64,000 nt of DNA from Prevotella sp. tf2-5 (GTDB taxonomy: Bacteria > Bacteroidota > Bacteroidia > Bacteroidales > Bacteroidaceae): NCBI RefSeq assembly GCF_900115435.1, contig NZ_FOWK01000005.1, positions 62,001 to 126,000 of the forward strand, in the 5' to 3' direction. Below are positions 8,319 to 16,014 of the stretch, piece after piece. Both the position numbers and the translations under genes were made by a program. The notes below the pieces were generated by a model, which did no database searches, was not told where the DNA came from, and was given only the letters and a program-made list of their open reading frames with translations. The number at the start of each line of letters is the position of its first letter. Within the stretch, counting starts at the first letter, position 1.

Positions 8319-9464
8319 ATGGAACAATCATTTCAGTATCACATTTTCTCACCTTACAGGGTATGTCCCTTAGGTGCCCATGTAGACCATCAGCATGGAC
8401 TGGTGACCGGTTTTGCCATTGACAAGGGTGTTGACCTTTGGTTTAATACGCGCGAGGACAGCCTCGTGCAGTTGTCGTCAAAAACTTTTGAGGGCGACGT
8501 ACAGTTTCATGTGAATACCCCCTCGCAGGTGAAGGAGCACCATTGGGGCGACTATGCCCGTGGTGCTAAATATGCGCTGAGGAAACGATTTGAGTTGAAA
8601 CGAGGTATCGAGGGTGTGATACAAGGCTCCCTTCCTGTGGGTGGGTTGTCATCCTCCGCAGCAGTGCTGATAGCCTATGTGATGGCTTTCGCCAAGGCGA
8701 ACGATATCGTATTGCAACCTTTCGAGGTGGTGAAGATCGCCTCAGAGGCAGAACGGGAGTATATCGGACTGAACAACGGTCTGCTGGACCAGGCTTGTAT
8801 CGCACTGGGTAAGAAAGACGGACTGCTGTTCCTCGACTGTGACACCAACGACTATCGTATCATCAAGCGGAATGCGGAGATGCCCGACTTTGAGATCGGT
8901 ATCTTCTTCTCTGGACTGACCCGTTCTCTGGTGAACTCCGACTATAACCTGCGAGTCTATGAGTGTAAGACGGCGGCATGGAATATGCTTGCCTATACCG
9001 AGCAGCCCTTGAAGACCTTCGACAAGACCTTCCTACGTGACATCCCCAAGTCGACATTCGACAAGACACGTATCGCCATGCCTGCGCGTTTTGCCCGTCG
9101 TGCCGAGCATTTCTACTCAGAATACAGAAGGGTGCGTCAGGGTGTGACAGCATGGGAGACAGGTAACCTGAAACTCTTCGGCAAGCTGTCCTTCGACTCC
9201 TGTGAGAGCAGTATCCATAACTATGAGTGTGGCAGTCCTGAGCTGATCGCTATCTATGAGATCATGCGCTCACTGCCTGGTGTCTATGGCGGCAGGTTCA
9301 GTGGCGCCGGTTTCAAGGGTGCTTGTATCGCCTTGGTAGACCCGGCTCATAAGGAGAATATAGAGAAAGAGCTTACCCGTCGTTATCTGGAGGAGTTTCC
9401 TGAGTATGAGAAGACCTTTAAAGTCTTCTGGGTCCGTCCCGACAACGGTGCTCGCTTTGTTTAG
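8319..9464 (+). CDS. GHMP-family sugar kinase, galacturonokinase/galactokinase-like
   Basis: A 381-residue sugar-1-kinase. The N-terminal signature is PYRVCPLGAHVDHQHG (12-27), where galactokinases have a GEHxDY-type sequence. The CPLGAHxDHQ form is, from memory, characteristic of plant galacturonokinase. The ATP-binding GHMP loop is PVGGLSSSAAVLIAY and the third motif is GRFSGAGFKGACIALV near the C-terminus. It is 22 bases upstream of a sugar nucleotidyltransferase, so the two could make a sugar-1-phosphate and activate it to a nucleotide sugar. The substrate (galactose, galacturonate or another hexose) is not settled by sequence alone. Confidence 0.8.
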   Translation: MEQSFQYHIFSPYRVCPLGAHVDHQHGLVTGFAIDKGVDLWFNTREDSLVQLSSKTFEGDVQFHVNTPSQVKEHHWGDYARGAKYALRKRFELKRGIEGVIQGSLPVGGLSSSAAVLIAYVMAFAKANDIVLQPFEVVKIASEAEREYIGLNNGLLDQACIALGKKDGLLFLDCDTNDYRIIKRNAEMPDFEIGIFFSGLTRSLVNSDYNLRVYECKTAAWNMLAYTEQPLKTFDKTFLRDIPKSTFDKTRIAMPARFARRAEHFYSEYRRVRQGVTAWETGNLKLFGKLSFDSCESSIHNYECGSPELIAIYEIMRSLPGVYGGRFSGAGFKGACIALVDPAHKENIEKELTRRYLEEFPEYEKTFKVFWVRPDNGARFV

Positions 9465-9486
9465 TTGAGAATTAAAGTTAAGAGTG

Positions 9487-10218
9487 ATGAAGAATATCGT
9501 GATTGCGGCAGGATATGCCACCAGACTGGGGGAGTTGACGAAGAATTTCCCGAAGCCCCTGTTGAAGATAGGAGAGAACACCATCTTAGGACGTATGCTT
9601 GATGACATCGATCAGATTCCAGAGATTGACGAGCATATCATTGTGACGAATCATAAGTTCGCACCCATCTTCGAGGAATGGAAAACGACGCAGCGTTATA
9701 CCAAGCCCATTACCATTATGGATGACGGTACCTCCACCAACGACACACGCTTAGGTGCTGTCTGCGACTTGCTGTTTGCGATGGACAAGCTCCATATCGA
9801 TGATGATATGCTTGTCGTTGCCGCCGACAACCTGTTGTTCTTTTCCTTCCAGGAGTTTGTCGACTTCGCCAAGGGGAAACAGACCTCCTGTATCATGTGC
9901 CACGAGCAACCCAGTATCGAGAAACTGCAACGCACAGGGGTCATCGTGGTCGATGAGCAGATGAAGGTGCTGAACATGGAGGAGAAGCCACAAGAGCCGA
10001 AGAGCCACTGGGCAGTACCACCTTTTTATATATATATGAGGAAAGACCTCGACCTGGTGCGCCATTCTGTAGAGAACGGCTGTGGCAAGGACGCCCCGGG
10101 TAACCTCGCCCATTATATGGTCGACCATACCACGATGCATGCGTGGCAGATGACGGCGGGACGTTTCGACATCGGCAGTCTCGACACCTATTACGAGGCG
10201 GTGGAGAAATTCGGATAG
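9487..10218 (+). CDS. Sugar-phosphate nucleotidyltransferase
   Basis: A GT-A fold nucleotidyltransferase of about 243 residues that would couple a sugar-1-phosphate to a nucleoside triphosphate. The signature is IAAGYATRLGELTKNFPKPL (the G-x-x-T-R-L and KP motifs). Metal and nucleotide residues are likely in VVAADNLLFF, and a second GxxE-like segment is NMEEKPQEP. A GTG at 9484 precedes the ATG at 9487; I take the ATG. It is shorter than RmlA and resembles small cytosolic nucleotidyltransferases. Its pairing with the kinase upstream is the best clue to its role. Confidence 0.82.
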   Translation: MKNIVIAAGYATRLGELTKNFPKPLLKIGENTILGRMLDDIDQIPEIDEHIIVTNHKFAPIFEEWKTTQRYTKPITIMDDGTSTNDTRLGAVCDLLFAMDKLHIDDDMLVVAADNLLFFSFQEFVDFAKGKQTSCIMCHEQPSIEKLQRTGVIVVDEQMKVLNMEEKPQEPKSHWAVPPFYIYMRKDLDLVRHSVENGCGKDAPGNLAHYMVDHTTMHAWQMTAGRFDIGSLDTYYEAVEKFG

Positions 10219-10232
10219 AGACCCTCTCCTAA

Positions 10233-10254
10233 CCTCCCCCTGTTGAGGGGGAGG
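10233..10254. repeat. GC-rich hairpin CCTCCCCC/GGGGGAGG
   Basis: An 8-base-pair perfect stem (10233-10240 with 10247-10254) around a 6-base loop lies just after the nucleotidyltransferase gene. Hairpins of this composition recur between Bacteroidetes genes. Confidence 0.6.
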
Positions 10255-10260
10255 ATACTA

Positions 10261-10293
10261 TGGTCATTGGAAATTTTCTGTTTTCAATGACCA
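10261..10293 (+). terminator. Strong hairpin ending the kinase/nucleotidyltransferase operon
   Basis: TGGTCATTG (10261-10269) pairs with CAATGACCA (10285-10293). The stem extends inward by G-T and three A-T pairs to 13 base pairs around a 7-base loop, and T-rich DNA follows. Confidence 0.65.
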
Positions 10294-10330
10294 ATTTTCA
10301 TTTATTATTTAGATAAATTTCTCACACTCG

Positions 10331-10383
10331 ACAAAAGAAATCGATTTCTTTTGTTGTCGTTTAATCGAAATTATGTACCTTTG
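10331..10383 (+). promoter_or_regulatory. Promoter of the thiamine operon with an overlapping perfect palindrome
   Basis: A perfect 24-base palindrome (10331-10354; each half is ACAAAAGAAATC or its complement) ends inside the -33 TTTG/TTG element (10350-10356). The -7 box TACCTTTG is at 10376-10383. An imperfect copy of the whole unit, including TTAGATAAATTTCTCACACT just upstream, recurs at 15810-15883. Confidence 0.7.
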
Positions 10384-10392
10384 CACTCGAAT

Positions 10393-10471
10393 TATCAAGG
10401 GGTGCCGTCTGTTGGCGGCTGAGATGATACCCTCTTAACCTGATGCGGGTCATACCGACGTAGGGATGATA
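10393..10471 (+). promoter_or_regulatory. TPP riboswitch (THI element)
   Basis: The conserved aptamer blocks are present in order: GGGGTGCC, GGCGGCTGAGATGATACCC, ACCTGATGCGGGTCATACC and CGTAGGGA. The closing stem P1 is TATCA with TGATA. It sits in the leader of the TonB receptor/PnuT/thiamine kinase genes, so high thiamine pyrophosphate should repress thiamine uptake. A CACCCCCTT segment at 10492-10500 can pair with AAGGGGTG at the aptamer start (10397-10404), giving a possible switching partner followed by a run of T. Confidence 0.93.
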
Positions 10472-10507
10472 GAGTTCGAGATTCAAGATAACACCCCCTT
10501 TTTGTAG

Positions 10508-10542
10508 ATGAAAGATTAAAAATTAAAAATGAAAGATTAAAA
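10508..10542 (+). repeat. Period-7 repeat array touching the TonB receptor start codon
   Basis: Five heptamers in a row, ATGAAAG, ATTAAAA, ATTAAAA, ATGAAAG and ATTAAAA; the last base is the A of the ATG start at 10542. No Shine-Dalgarno sequence is visible, so the array is effectively the translation initiation region. Confidence 0.75.
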
Positions 10543-12818
10543 TGAAAAAAGGGATGAAGAAATGGTGCTTTTTAGGTCTGCTGGGAACTGTGATGACAGT
10601 ACAGGCAGAGGAGATGGACTCACTGAAAAATGTGGAGTTACAAGACGTACAGGTGGTGGCGACACGTGCCACCAAGAAGACACCGATGGCGTTCACCAAC
10701 ATGAACAAGGAACAGTTGAAGGCTGTCAACTACGGACAGGACGTACCGTATCTCTTGTCGCTGACACCCTCAGTGACGATGACTTCCGACGCGGGTAACG
10801 GTATCGGCTATACGTCCCTGCGTGTCCGTGGCACAGACCCCAGTCGTATCAATATCACCGCCAACGGCATACCGATGAACGACGCCGAGAGTGCCCAACT
10901 GTACTGGGTGAACATGGGCGACTTCGCCTCCAGTGTGCAGTCGATGCAGATCCAGCGTGGTGTGGGTACCTCCACGAACGGTGCCGGTGCCTTTGGTGCC
11001 ACCATCAATATGCAAACGGAGAACATCGGTACGGAACCGTTTGTGGGCATTGACCTCAGTGCAGGTTCTTACTATAGCCATAAGGAGACCCTGCGTTTCG
11101 GCACAGGACTGCTGGGCGGACACTGGGGCATCCAGGGGCGTCTCTCCAATATCGGGTCGAAGGGTTACCTCGACCGTGCCTCGACCAAGCTGAACTCCTA
11201 TTTCCTGCAGGCAGGCTACTTCGGCGACAATACCATGGTGAAGTTCATCACCTTCAATGGTGTCGAGGAGACCTATCATGCCTGGAACTACACGTCGAAA
11301 TATGAGCAGGCGTTATATGGGCGCACCTATAACTCATGTGGTGAATACTATGACGAGGACGGTAACACCCGCTATTATGACAACCAGACGGACAACTACC
11401 ACCAGCAGAACTATCAGCTCATCTGGAACCAGCGCCTCTCTGACGTGCTGAACCTGAATGCCGCCCTGCACTATACCAAGGGTGACGGCTACTATGAGGA
11501 GTATAAGCGTAAACGCACCCTCCTTGAGTATGATCTGGACCCGCAGGAGACCTGGGAGAAGAGCGACTTGGTGCGCCAGAAGAAGATGGATAACTACTTT
11601 TATGGGGTGGTGGCATCACTGAACTATAACAATCGTAAGAACCTGCAGGCTACCTTTGGCGGTGGCTGGAACAGGTACAACGGTGACCACTTTGGCTATG
11701 TGACCTGGGTGAAGAGCCCTGTGGCTCCCTTGCAGCCTAACCATAAATACTATGACGACAATACCAAGAAGACCGACTTCAACGTCTATGGCAAGGTGAC
11801 CTATGACTTCCTGCCCGGACTGAACGCGTATGTCGACATGCAATACCGTCATGTGGGTATCAAGATGGTGGGTCCCACGGACGAGATCAACTGGAATACC
11901 AATAAGCGTATTGTCTATGATATGAAGGTGTCGTATGATTTCTTTAATCCTAAATTCGGACTGAACTATGACATCACCTCCAACCATAAGGTTTACGCCT
12001 CCTACGCCATTGCCCATAAAGAACCGACCCGCAACAATTTCCAGAACAGTCTGAACGCCGAGCTGGACCAGCCCAAGGCTGAAAGACTGAACGACCTGGA
12101 GGTGGGCTATAAGTATCAGAGTCAGCTGTTTACGGCAGGTGCCAACCTCTATTGGATGAACTATAAGGACCAGTTCGTGCTGACAGGTGAGATCGACAAG
12201 ATCGGTGAGGCTATTACACGTAACCTGCCCGACAGCTATCGCCTGGGTGTGGAACTGGAGGCTGCCCTGAAACCCGTGGACTGGTTCCGCTGGGATGTCA
12301 ATGCCACTTGGTCGAAGAATCGTGTCAAAGGGATTACCGTGCAATTGATGGATGGCGGTGTTGCCGACCTGGGTAACCAGCCACTGGCTTTCTCACCTGA
12401 CTTCATCCTGAACAATATCCTCACTTTCAGCTATCGTGGACTGAAAGCCAGTGTCCAGAGCCAATATGTCAGTGAGCAGTACATGACGAACACCGGTTTC
12501 AAGAGCTACCAGACACAGGATGACAACGGTCAGCTCATCAATGTGGGCATGATGCTGGAAGGACATTTCACGACGAATGTAGACCTGAGCTATAACTTCC
12601 GGATGCCCAAGCTGGGTATGAAGGATGTCACGGTGGGCTTGACACTCTATAACCTCTTCTCGGCAAAGTACGACAACAACGGTTGGGCAGCCCCTGCCTT
12701 TGTCAAACAAGGCGACAAAGTGATTGCCACAGGCTGGGGAGAGAGTGATCAGTATGAGGCAGGCTTCGCCCCCTCGGCACCTTTTAACCTCATGGCTCAT
12801 CTGTCGGTTAATTTCTGA
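10542..12818 (+). CDS. TonB-dependent outer-membrane receptor, thiamine uptake
   Basis: A 758-residue outer-membrane receptor. Residues 1-22 form a signal peptide. The plug domain begins at about residue 30 (VQVVATRATKKTPMAFTNM) and includes LRVRGTDPSRINITANGIPM. The rest is a beta barrel ending in the phenylalanine-terminal LMAHLSVNF expected for outer-membrane insertion. The TPP riboswitch and the downstream pnuT-like and thiamine pyrophosphokinase genes assign the substrate as thiamine or a precursor. This gene set is known in Bacteroidetes as the omp-pnuT-thiamine kinase operon. Confidence 0.9.
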   Translation: MKKGMKKWCFLGLLGTVMTVQAEEMDSLKNVELQDVQVVATRATKKTPMAFTNMNKEQLKAVNYGQDVPYLLSLTPSVTMTSDAGNGIGYTSLRVRGTDPSRINITANGIPMNDAESAQLYWVNMGDFASSVQSMQIQRGVGTSTNGAGAFGATINMQTENIGTEPFVGIDLSAGSYYSHKETLRFGTGLLGGHWGIQGRLSNIGSKGYLDRASTKLNSYFLQAGYFGDNTMVKFITFNGVEETYHAWNYTSKYEQALYGRTYNSCGEYYDEDGNTRYYDNQTDNYHQQNYQLIWNQRLSDVLNLNAALHYTKGDGYYEEYKRKRTLLEYDLDPQETWEKSDLVRQKKMDNYFYGVVASLNYNNRKNLQATFGGGWNRYNGDHFGYVTWVKSPVAPLQPNHKYYDDNTKKTDFNVYGKVTYDFLPGLNAYVDMQYRHVGIKMVGPTDEINWNTNKRIVYDMKVSYDFFNPKFGLNYDITSNHKVYASYAIAHKEPTRNNFQNSLNAELDQPKAERLNDLEVGYKYQSQLFTAGANLYWMNYKDQFVLTGEIDKIGEAITRNLPDSYRLGVELEAALKPVDWFRWDVNATWSKNRVKGITVQLMDGGVADLGNQPLAFSPDFILNNILTFSYRGLKASVQSQYVSEQYMTNTGFKSYQTQDDNGQLINVGMMLEGHFTTNVDLSYNFRMPKLGMKDVTVGLTLYNLFSAKYDNNGWAAPAFVKQGDKVIATGWGESDQYEAGFAPSAPFNLMAHLSVNF

Positions 12819-13408
12819 TGATAGACTGGTTAGACATATTCACAACGGTACTCGGGCTGGTGTATATCTGGCTTGAGTATCGTGCCAGCATCTGGCTGTG
12901 GCTGGTGGGCATCGTCATGCCCGCACTCGATGTCGTGCTCTATTGGCGGCACGGACTCTATGGCGATGCCGGGATGGCTGTCTACTATACCCTTGCCGCC
13001 TTCTACGGTTTTGTCTTCTGGCGATTCAAGAAGACCAGGAAGGAGCATAAGCCATTACCGATCATCCACATGCCCCATCGGTATTACCTGCCAGCGACCG
13101 TCGCCTTCTTGGTGGCATGGGGTGTGACATACTATATTCTCATCACATGGACGAACTCCACCATCCCTGTCCTCGACGCCTTTACCAACGCCCTCTCCTT
13201 TGTAGGACTCTGGGCTCTGGCACGTAAATTCCTGGAACAGTGGCTGTTCTGGATTGTCGTCGATGCCGTATGCACCTACCTCTATATCACCAAGGGGATT
13301 CCCTTCAAGGCTGGTCTCTACGGGCTGTATGTCGTCATCGCCATTGCAGGCTATTATAAGTGGAAGAAGATGACAAAGATTACCAAATATGAACTTAACA
13401 ATGTTTGA
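12818..13408 (+). CDS. pnuT: PnuT-type thiamine transporter (PnuC superfamily)
   Basis: A 196-residue inner-membrane protein with about seven hydrophobic helices. It is related to the PnuC nicotinamide riboside transporter (IWLWLVGIVMPALDVVLYW near the start, WIVVDAVCTYLYITKGIPFK near the end). PnuT members carry thiamine by facilitated diffusion and rely on intracellular phosphorylation to trap it. Its start overlaps the receptor stop by one base, and the kinase needed for trapping is the next gene. Confidence 0.88.
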   Translation: MIDWLDIFTTVLGLVYIWLEYRASIWLWLVGIVMPALDVVLYWRHGLYGDAGMAVYYTLAAFYGFVFWRFKKTRKEHKPLPIIHMPHRYYLPATVAFLVAWGVTYYILITWTNSTIPVLDAFTNALSFVGLWALARKFLEQWLFWIVVDAVCTYLYITKGIPFKAGLYGLYVVIAIAGYYKWKKMTKITKYELNNV

Positions 13409-13994
13409 TGCCGTCATCTTAGCCAACGGGTCGTTCCCGACGCACCCTGTTCCATTACAGGTATTGCATACGGCAGGTCATGTCGTCTGTTGTGACGGTG
13501 CCATCCGGTCATTCCCTGACGCGGATGTCGTCATAGGGGACGGTGACTCCGTACCGGCACAGTATCACGACCGTCTGATACAAATTGACGAACAGGAGGA
13601 CAACGACTTGACAAAGGCGACGCGCTATTGTGTCGCACAGGGGTGGCGGAGGATAGCGTATCTGGGATGCACGGGCAAGCGGGAGGACCATACCCTAGGG
13701 AATATCTCGCTGCTGGTGCGCTATTTCCGGGAATACCAAGTGGAGGGGACGATGTTCACCGACCATGGGTTCTTCACACCGGCAAGAGGCATCAGGACTT
13801 TCGAGTCGTTCCCCCATCAACAGGTCAGCGTCTTTAACTTCGGATGCGTGGCACTGTCGTCGGAGGGCTTGAAATGGCAATGTTATCCCACCACGGAATG
13901 GTGGCAGGGAACGTTGAACGAGGCATCAGGAGCCACCTTCACCATCCACGCCGACGACACCTTTCTGGTCTTCCAGACATATTCCGCCAAGTGA
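13389..13994 (+). CDS. thiN: Thiamine pyrophosphokinase
   Basis: A 201-residue enzyme that transfers pyrophosphate from ATP to thiamine, giving thiamine pyrophosphate. Motifs include the metal-binding IGDGDS (49-54), QEDNDLTKA (69-77) and the active-site TGKREDHTLGN (95-105). The ATG at 13389 overlaps pnuT by 20 bases; a second ATG at 13401 (MFDAVILANG) is equally plausible. Its product is the ligand of the riboswitch, so the operon has end-product feedback. Confidence 0.9.
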   Translation: MNLTMFDAVILANGSFPTHPVPLQVLHTAGHVVCCDGAIRSFPDADVVIGDGDSVPAQYHDRLIQIDEQEDNDLTKATRYCVAQGWRRIAYLGCTGKREDHTLGNISLLVRYFREYQVEGTMFTDHGFFTPARGIRTFESFPHQQVSVFNFGCVALSSEGLKWQCYPTTEWWQGTLNEASGATFTIHADDTFLVFQTYSAK

Positions 13995-14013
13995 CGGATA
14001 AGCGCTGCGGCTG

Positions 14014-15063
14014 TTAGAAATTCTTTCTCACCCCCTGCCACTCAGGGAACTTCATCTTCAGGTACTCATCATCGAGGAAGAGGGCAGACTGTCCCACTTG
14101 TCCCTTTAACTGCCAGTCGAGCCACTTCACCACTGCCTTGGCATAGTTGCCGCCATGCTTCTCATAGTAGGTGCCGCTATGCCCGTCCTTTGAGTTCAGC
14201 ATCACTACAGGGATATGGTCAGCGATACGCTCATAGTCTTTCTGCGCATTGGCATAAGCGATGTCTGCTGGACCGCCGATCATATAGAACATCGGCTGAT
14301 GCAGATTCTTCAGCGACTCTTTCGACGCCCCCATCATCTCCATGTCACCGATGCCTGTGTTCAGCATCACACAGGTCTTCAGACGAGGGTCGTAAGCCAC
14401 TGCCAACACCTGGGCACCGCCGCACGACTGTCCCATGGCTGCCACATGGTCGAGGTCGAGACAGTGATAGTATTCCGAGCCTGCGGCAGCGTTCTGCTCT
14501 GTCAACCAATCGAGCACCTCCAGCAGCATCTTAGGATAGGTACTGAACTGCGGGGCGGCAGGCTGTTTCTTACCCTTCTTGGCTTCTGTCGCACGCTGCT
14601 TCGCCTGTTCCTCCTGACGGGCCTTGAGCTCCTCTGGGGTTAAGGGCATGATCTTCTCGCCGTTAGCCATCACCACCTCACCCTTGGTCTCAGGATAAGC
14701 CGCCTTCAGCACCCCTCTCCACTGTGCCATCACGTCTGCCTCGTCATATGGTCCGATAGCCGCGGCGACATAGCCATGGGATGCCACCTCGCTCAGCAAC
14801 AGACGCATCTCCACGTTATGATTAAAACAAGCACCGTTGGCATAGACGATCACAGGCAGGGCACCGTGCTTTGCCACCACTTCCTTCAGGTTCTGTGGAC
14901 GGTACACCGTGAAGCCCGGACAGGAAGCGTCTCCCACCACCTCAGACTTGAAAGGTCCGGTACCTCCTTCTTCCACCACCTGTTTCTGAACTGTCTGGGC
15001 ATTCATCATCCCCATACTCATTGCGATCATCATTGCCGTCATCAGTCGTCTCTTCATTTCCAT
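14014..15063 (-). CDS. Secreted alpha/beta hydrolase (esterase/acetylxylan-esterase-like)
   Basis: An exported hydrolase of about 349 residues. I place the start at 15063 (MEMKRRLMTAMMIAMSMGMM), which begins directly with a signal peptide ending MNA. A further upstream in-frame start would spoil the signal. The nucleophile elbow is AAMGQSCGGAQVLAV, an oxyanion segment is PVIVYANGACFN, and KDGHSGTYY probably carries the histidine. A Lys/Ala/Glu-rich insert of about 40 residues precedes the elbow. The fold resembles the cutinase/dienelactone hydrolase group. A minus-strand -7 box lies at 15099-15106. Confidence 0.75.
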   Translation of the reverse strand: MEMKRRLMTAMMIAMSMGMMNAQTVQKQVVEEGGTGPFKSEVVGDASCPGFTVYRPQNLKEVVAKHGALPVIVYANGACFNHNVEMRLLLSEVASHGYVAAAIGPYDEADVMAQWRGVLKAAYPETKGEVVMANGEKIMPLTPEELKARQEEQAKQRATEAKKGKKQPAAPQFSTYPKMLLEVLDWLTEQNAAAGSEYYHCLDLDHVAAMGQSCGGAQVLAVAYDPRLKTCVMLNTGIGDMEMMGASKESLKNLHQPMFYMIGGPADIAYANAQKDYERIADHIPVVMLNSKDGHSGTYYEKHGGNYAKAVVKWLDWQLKGQVGQSALFLDDEYLKMKFPEWQGVRKNF

Positions 15064-15355
15064 ATTCACCTTGTAATTTGATTGTACTAACACTCGTGCA
15101 AAATTAATATATTTAACACGCCATGTCAATAATTTGGCGGATATTTTCTGTGAAAATCTGTTAATAAAATGCGAATTTCTTGTTAATTTGTGTTAACATA
15201 TTCTTAGCATTTGATAGTAGTATCTACTATCCCTTATTCCAGTATCTATCATCGCTGATTCCAGTATCTATCGAGGGCGATGGCAGATACTACTATACCC
15301 TTTTGTAGGCTATTCCAATGGAGGGATTACAGATATTGCCTGTGTGTGTTGTATC

Positions 15356-15521
15356 CGAACGAACGAACAGTTGAACAGTTAATGAAAAACAAATTCCGCA
15401 ACTGCGTATATTTATTGTATATATATTATATATTATATATATATTGAATATATATATAATATATAGATTTCTATTCAAACTAAAATTAAAAAAAATAACT
15501 GTTCAACTGTTCGTTCGTTCG
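15356..15521. repeat. Perfect 25-base inverted repeat around a 116-base AT-rich core
   Basis: The left arm (15356-15380) begins CGAACGAACGAACAGTTG and its exact reverse complement lies at 15497-15521. The core contains a long run of TATA-type repeats. There is no obvious target-site duplication, since the flanks GTAT and CTCT differ. The layout could be a large cruciform, a small non-autonomous element or a regulator site pair. Confidence 0.8.
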
Positions 15522-15831
15522 CTCTAGAGGCAATTTTGTAATTTTTCTACCCATACGGATTTGGTTGACTCTTCTCTCTGAGAACAGTTGACTACTTTCA
15601 CTGGAGAGGTTGACTCTTTTCCTAAGAACGTAGACTTCGTACAGATATTGTTTACTCTTCATCTGCTTTGTGGTAGCTCATGCAGTATACCCTTCTCTTA
15701 CAGCCCCTCCGAGGGAGAGTTTCCGTTGAAATGGGGGATTTTTGACCTTCGTCGAAGGTACTCACGCTTGAGAAAATCCAAATAAAATTTGGTTTTCTTC
15801 TCGCTTATTAGATAAATTTCTCACACTCGAC

Positions 15832-15883
15832 AAAATAAATAAATTTCTTTTGTTCTCGTTTAATCGAAATTTTCGTACCTTTG
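15832..15883 (+). promoter_or_regulatory. Distal promoter of the BspA-like gene (P1) with imperfect palindrome
   Basis: An imperfect 24-base palindrome (15832-15855) overlaps TTTG at 15849-15852. The -7 box TACCTTTG follows at 15876-15883. The unit resembles the thiamine operon promoter nearly base for base over about 70 bases. Confidence 0.6.
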
Positions 15884-15919
15884 CACCTTCGGTCGAAGGT
15901 AGGCGGCACCTCGAAAGAA

Positions 15920-15967
15920 AAAATAAATGCATTTATTTTGTTCTTTGCTCGGTTAATCGTAACTTTG
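15920..15967 (+). promoter_or_regulatory. Proximal promoter of the BspA-like gene (P2) with perfect palindrome
   Basis: A perfect 20-base palindrome (15920-15939; half site AAAATAAATG) runs into the -33 TTTG (15937-15940). A 19-base spacer leads to TAACTTTG (15960-15967). The predicted start near 15973 favours translation from 15991 or 16015. Confidence 0.72.
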
Positions 15968-16014
15968 CACTCGAATATTCAACCATTGCGATGAGAAAGA
16001 TAGAGGAAATAACA

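Larger units (their letters stand above)
15064..15990. other. Large repeat-rich intergenic region
   Basis: About 930 bases with no credible gene. Contents from left: the hydrolase promoter (15099-15106); copies of ATTCCAGTATCTATC near 15236-15280; a 25-base inverted repeat around an AT-rich core (15356-15521); four degenerate GTTGACT units at 15564, 15587, 15609 and 15630 (spacing 21-23); short palindromes ACCTTCG-N-CGAAGGT at 15745-15759 and 15885-15900; and two tandem promoters for the BspA-like gene. The base composition swings sharply, with a nearly pure A/T block at 15405-15470. Confidence 0.7.

Noticed and set aside
13695..15129. The hydrolase starting at 15129
   Set aside because: The extra 22 residues cross the -7 box and place charged residues before the signal peptide; the start at 15063 is better.
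15405..15470. AT-rich block as a replication origin
   Set aside because: No DnaA-box cluster and no dnaA, dnaN or plasmid replication gene nearby; the block is the core of an inverted repeat.
15850..16014. Long N-terminal extension of the BspA-like protein
   Set aside because: The extension spans both predicted promoters and would bury the signal peptide.
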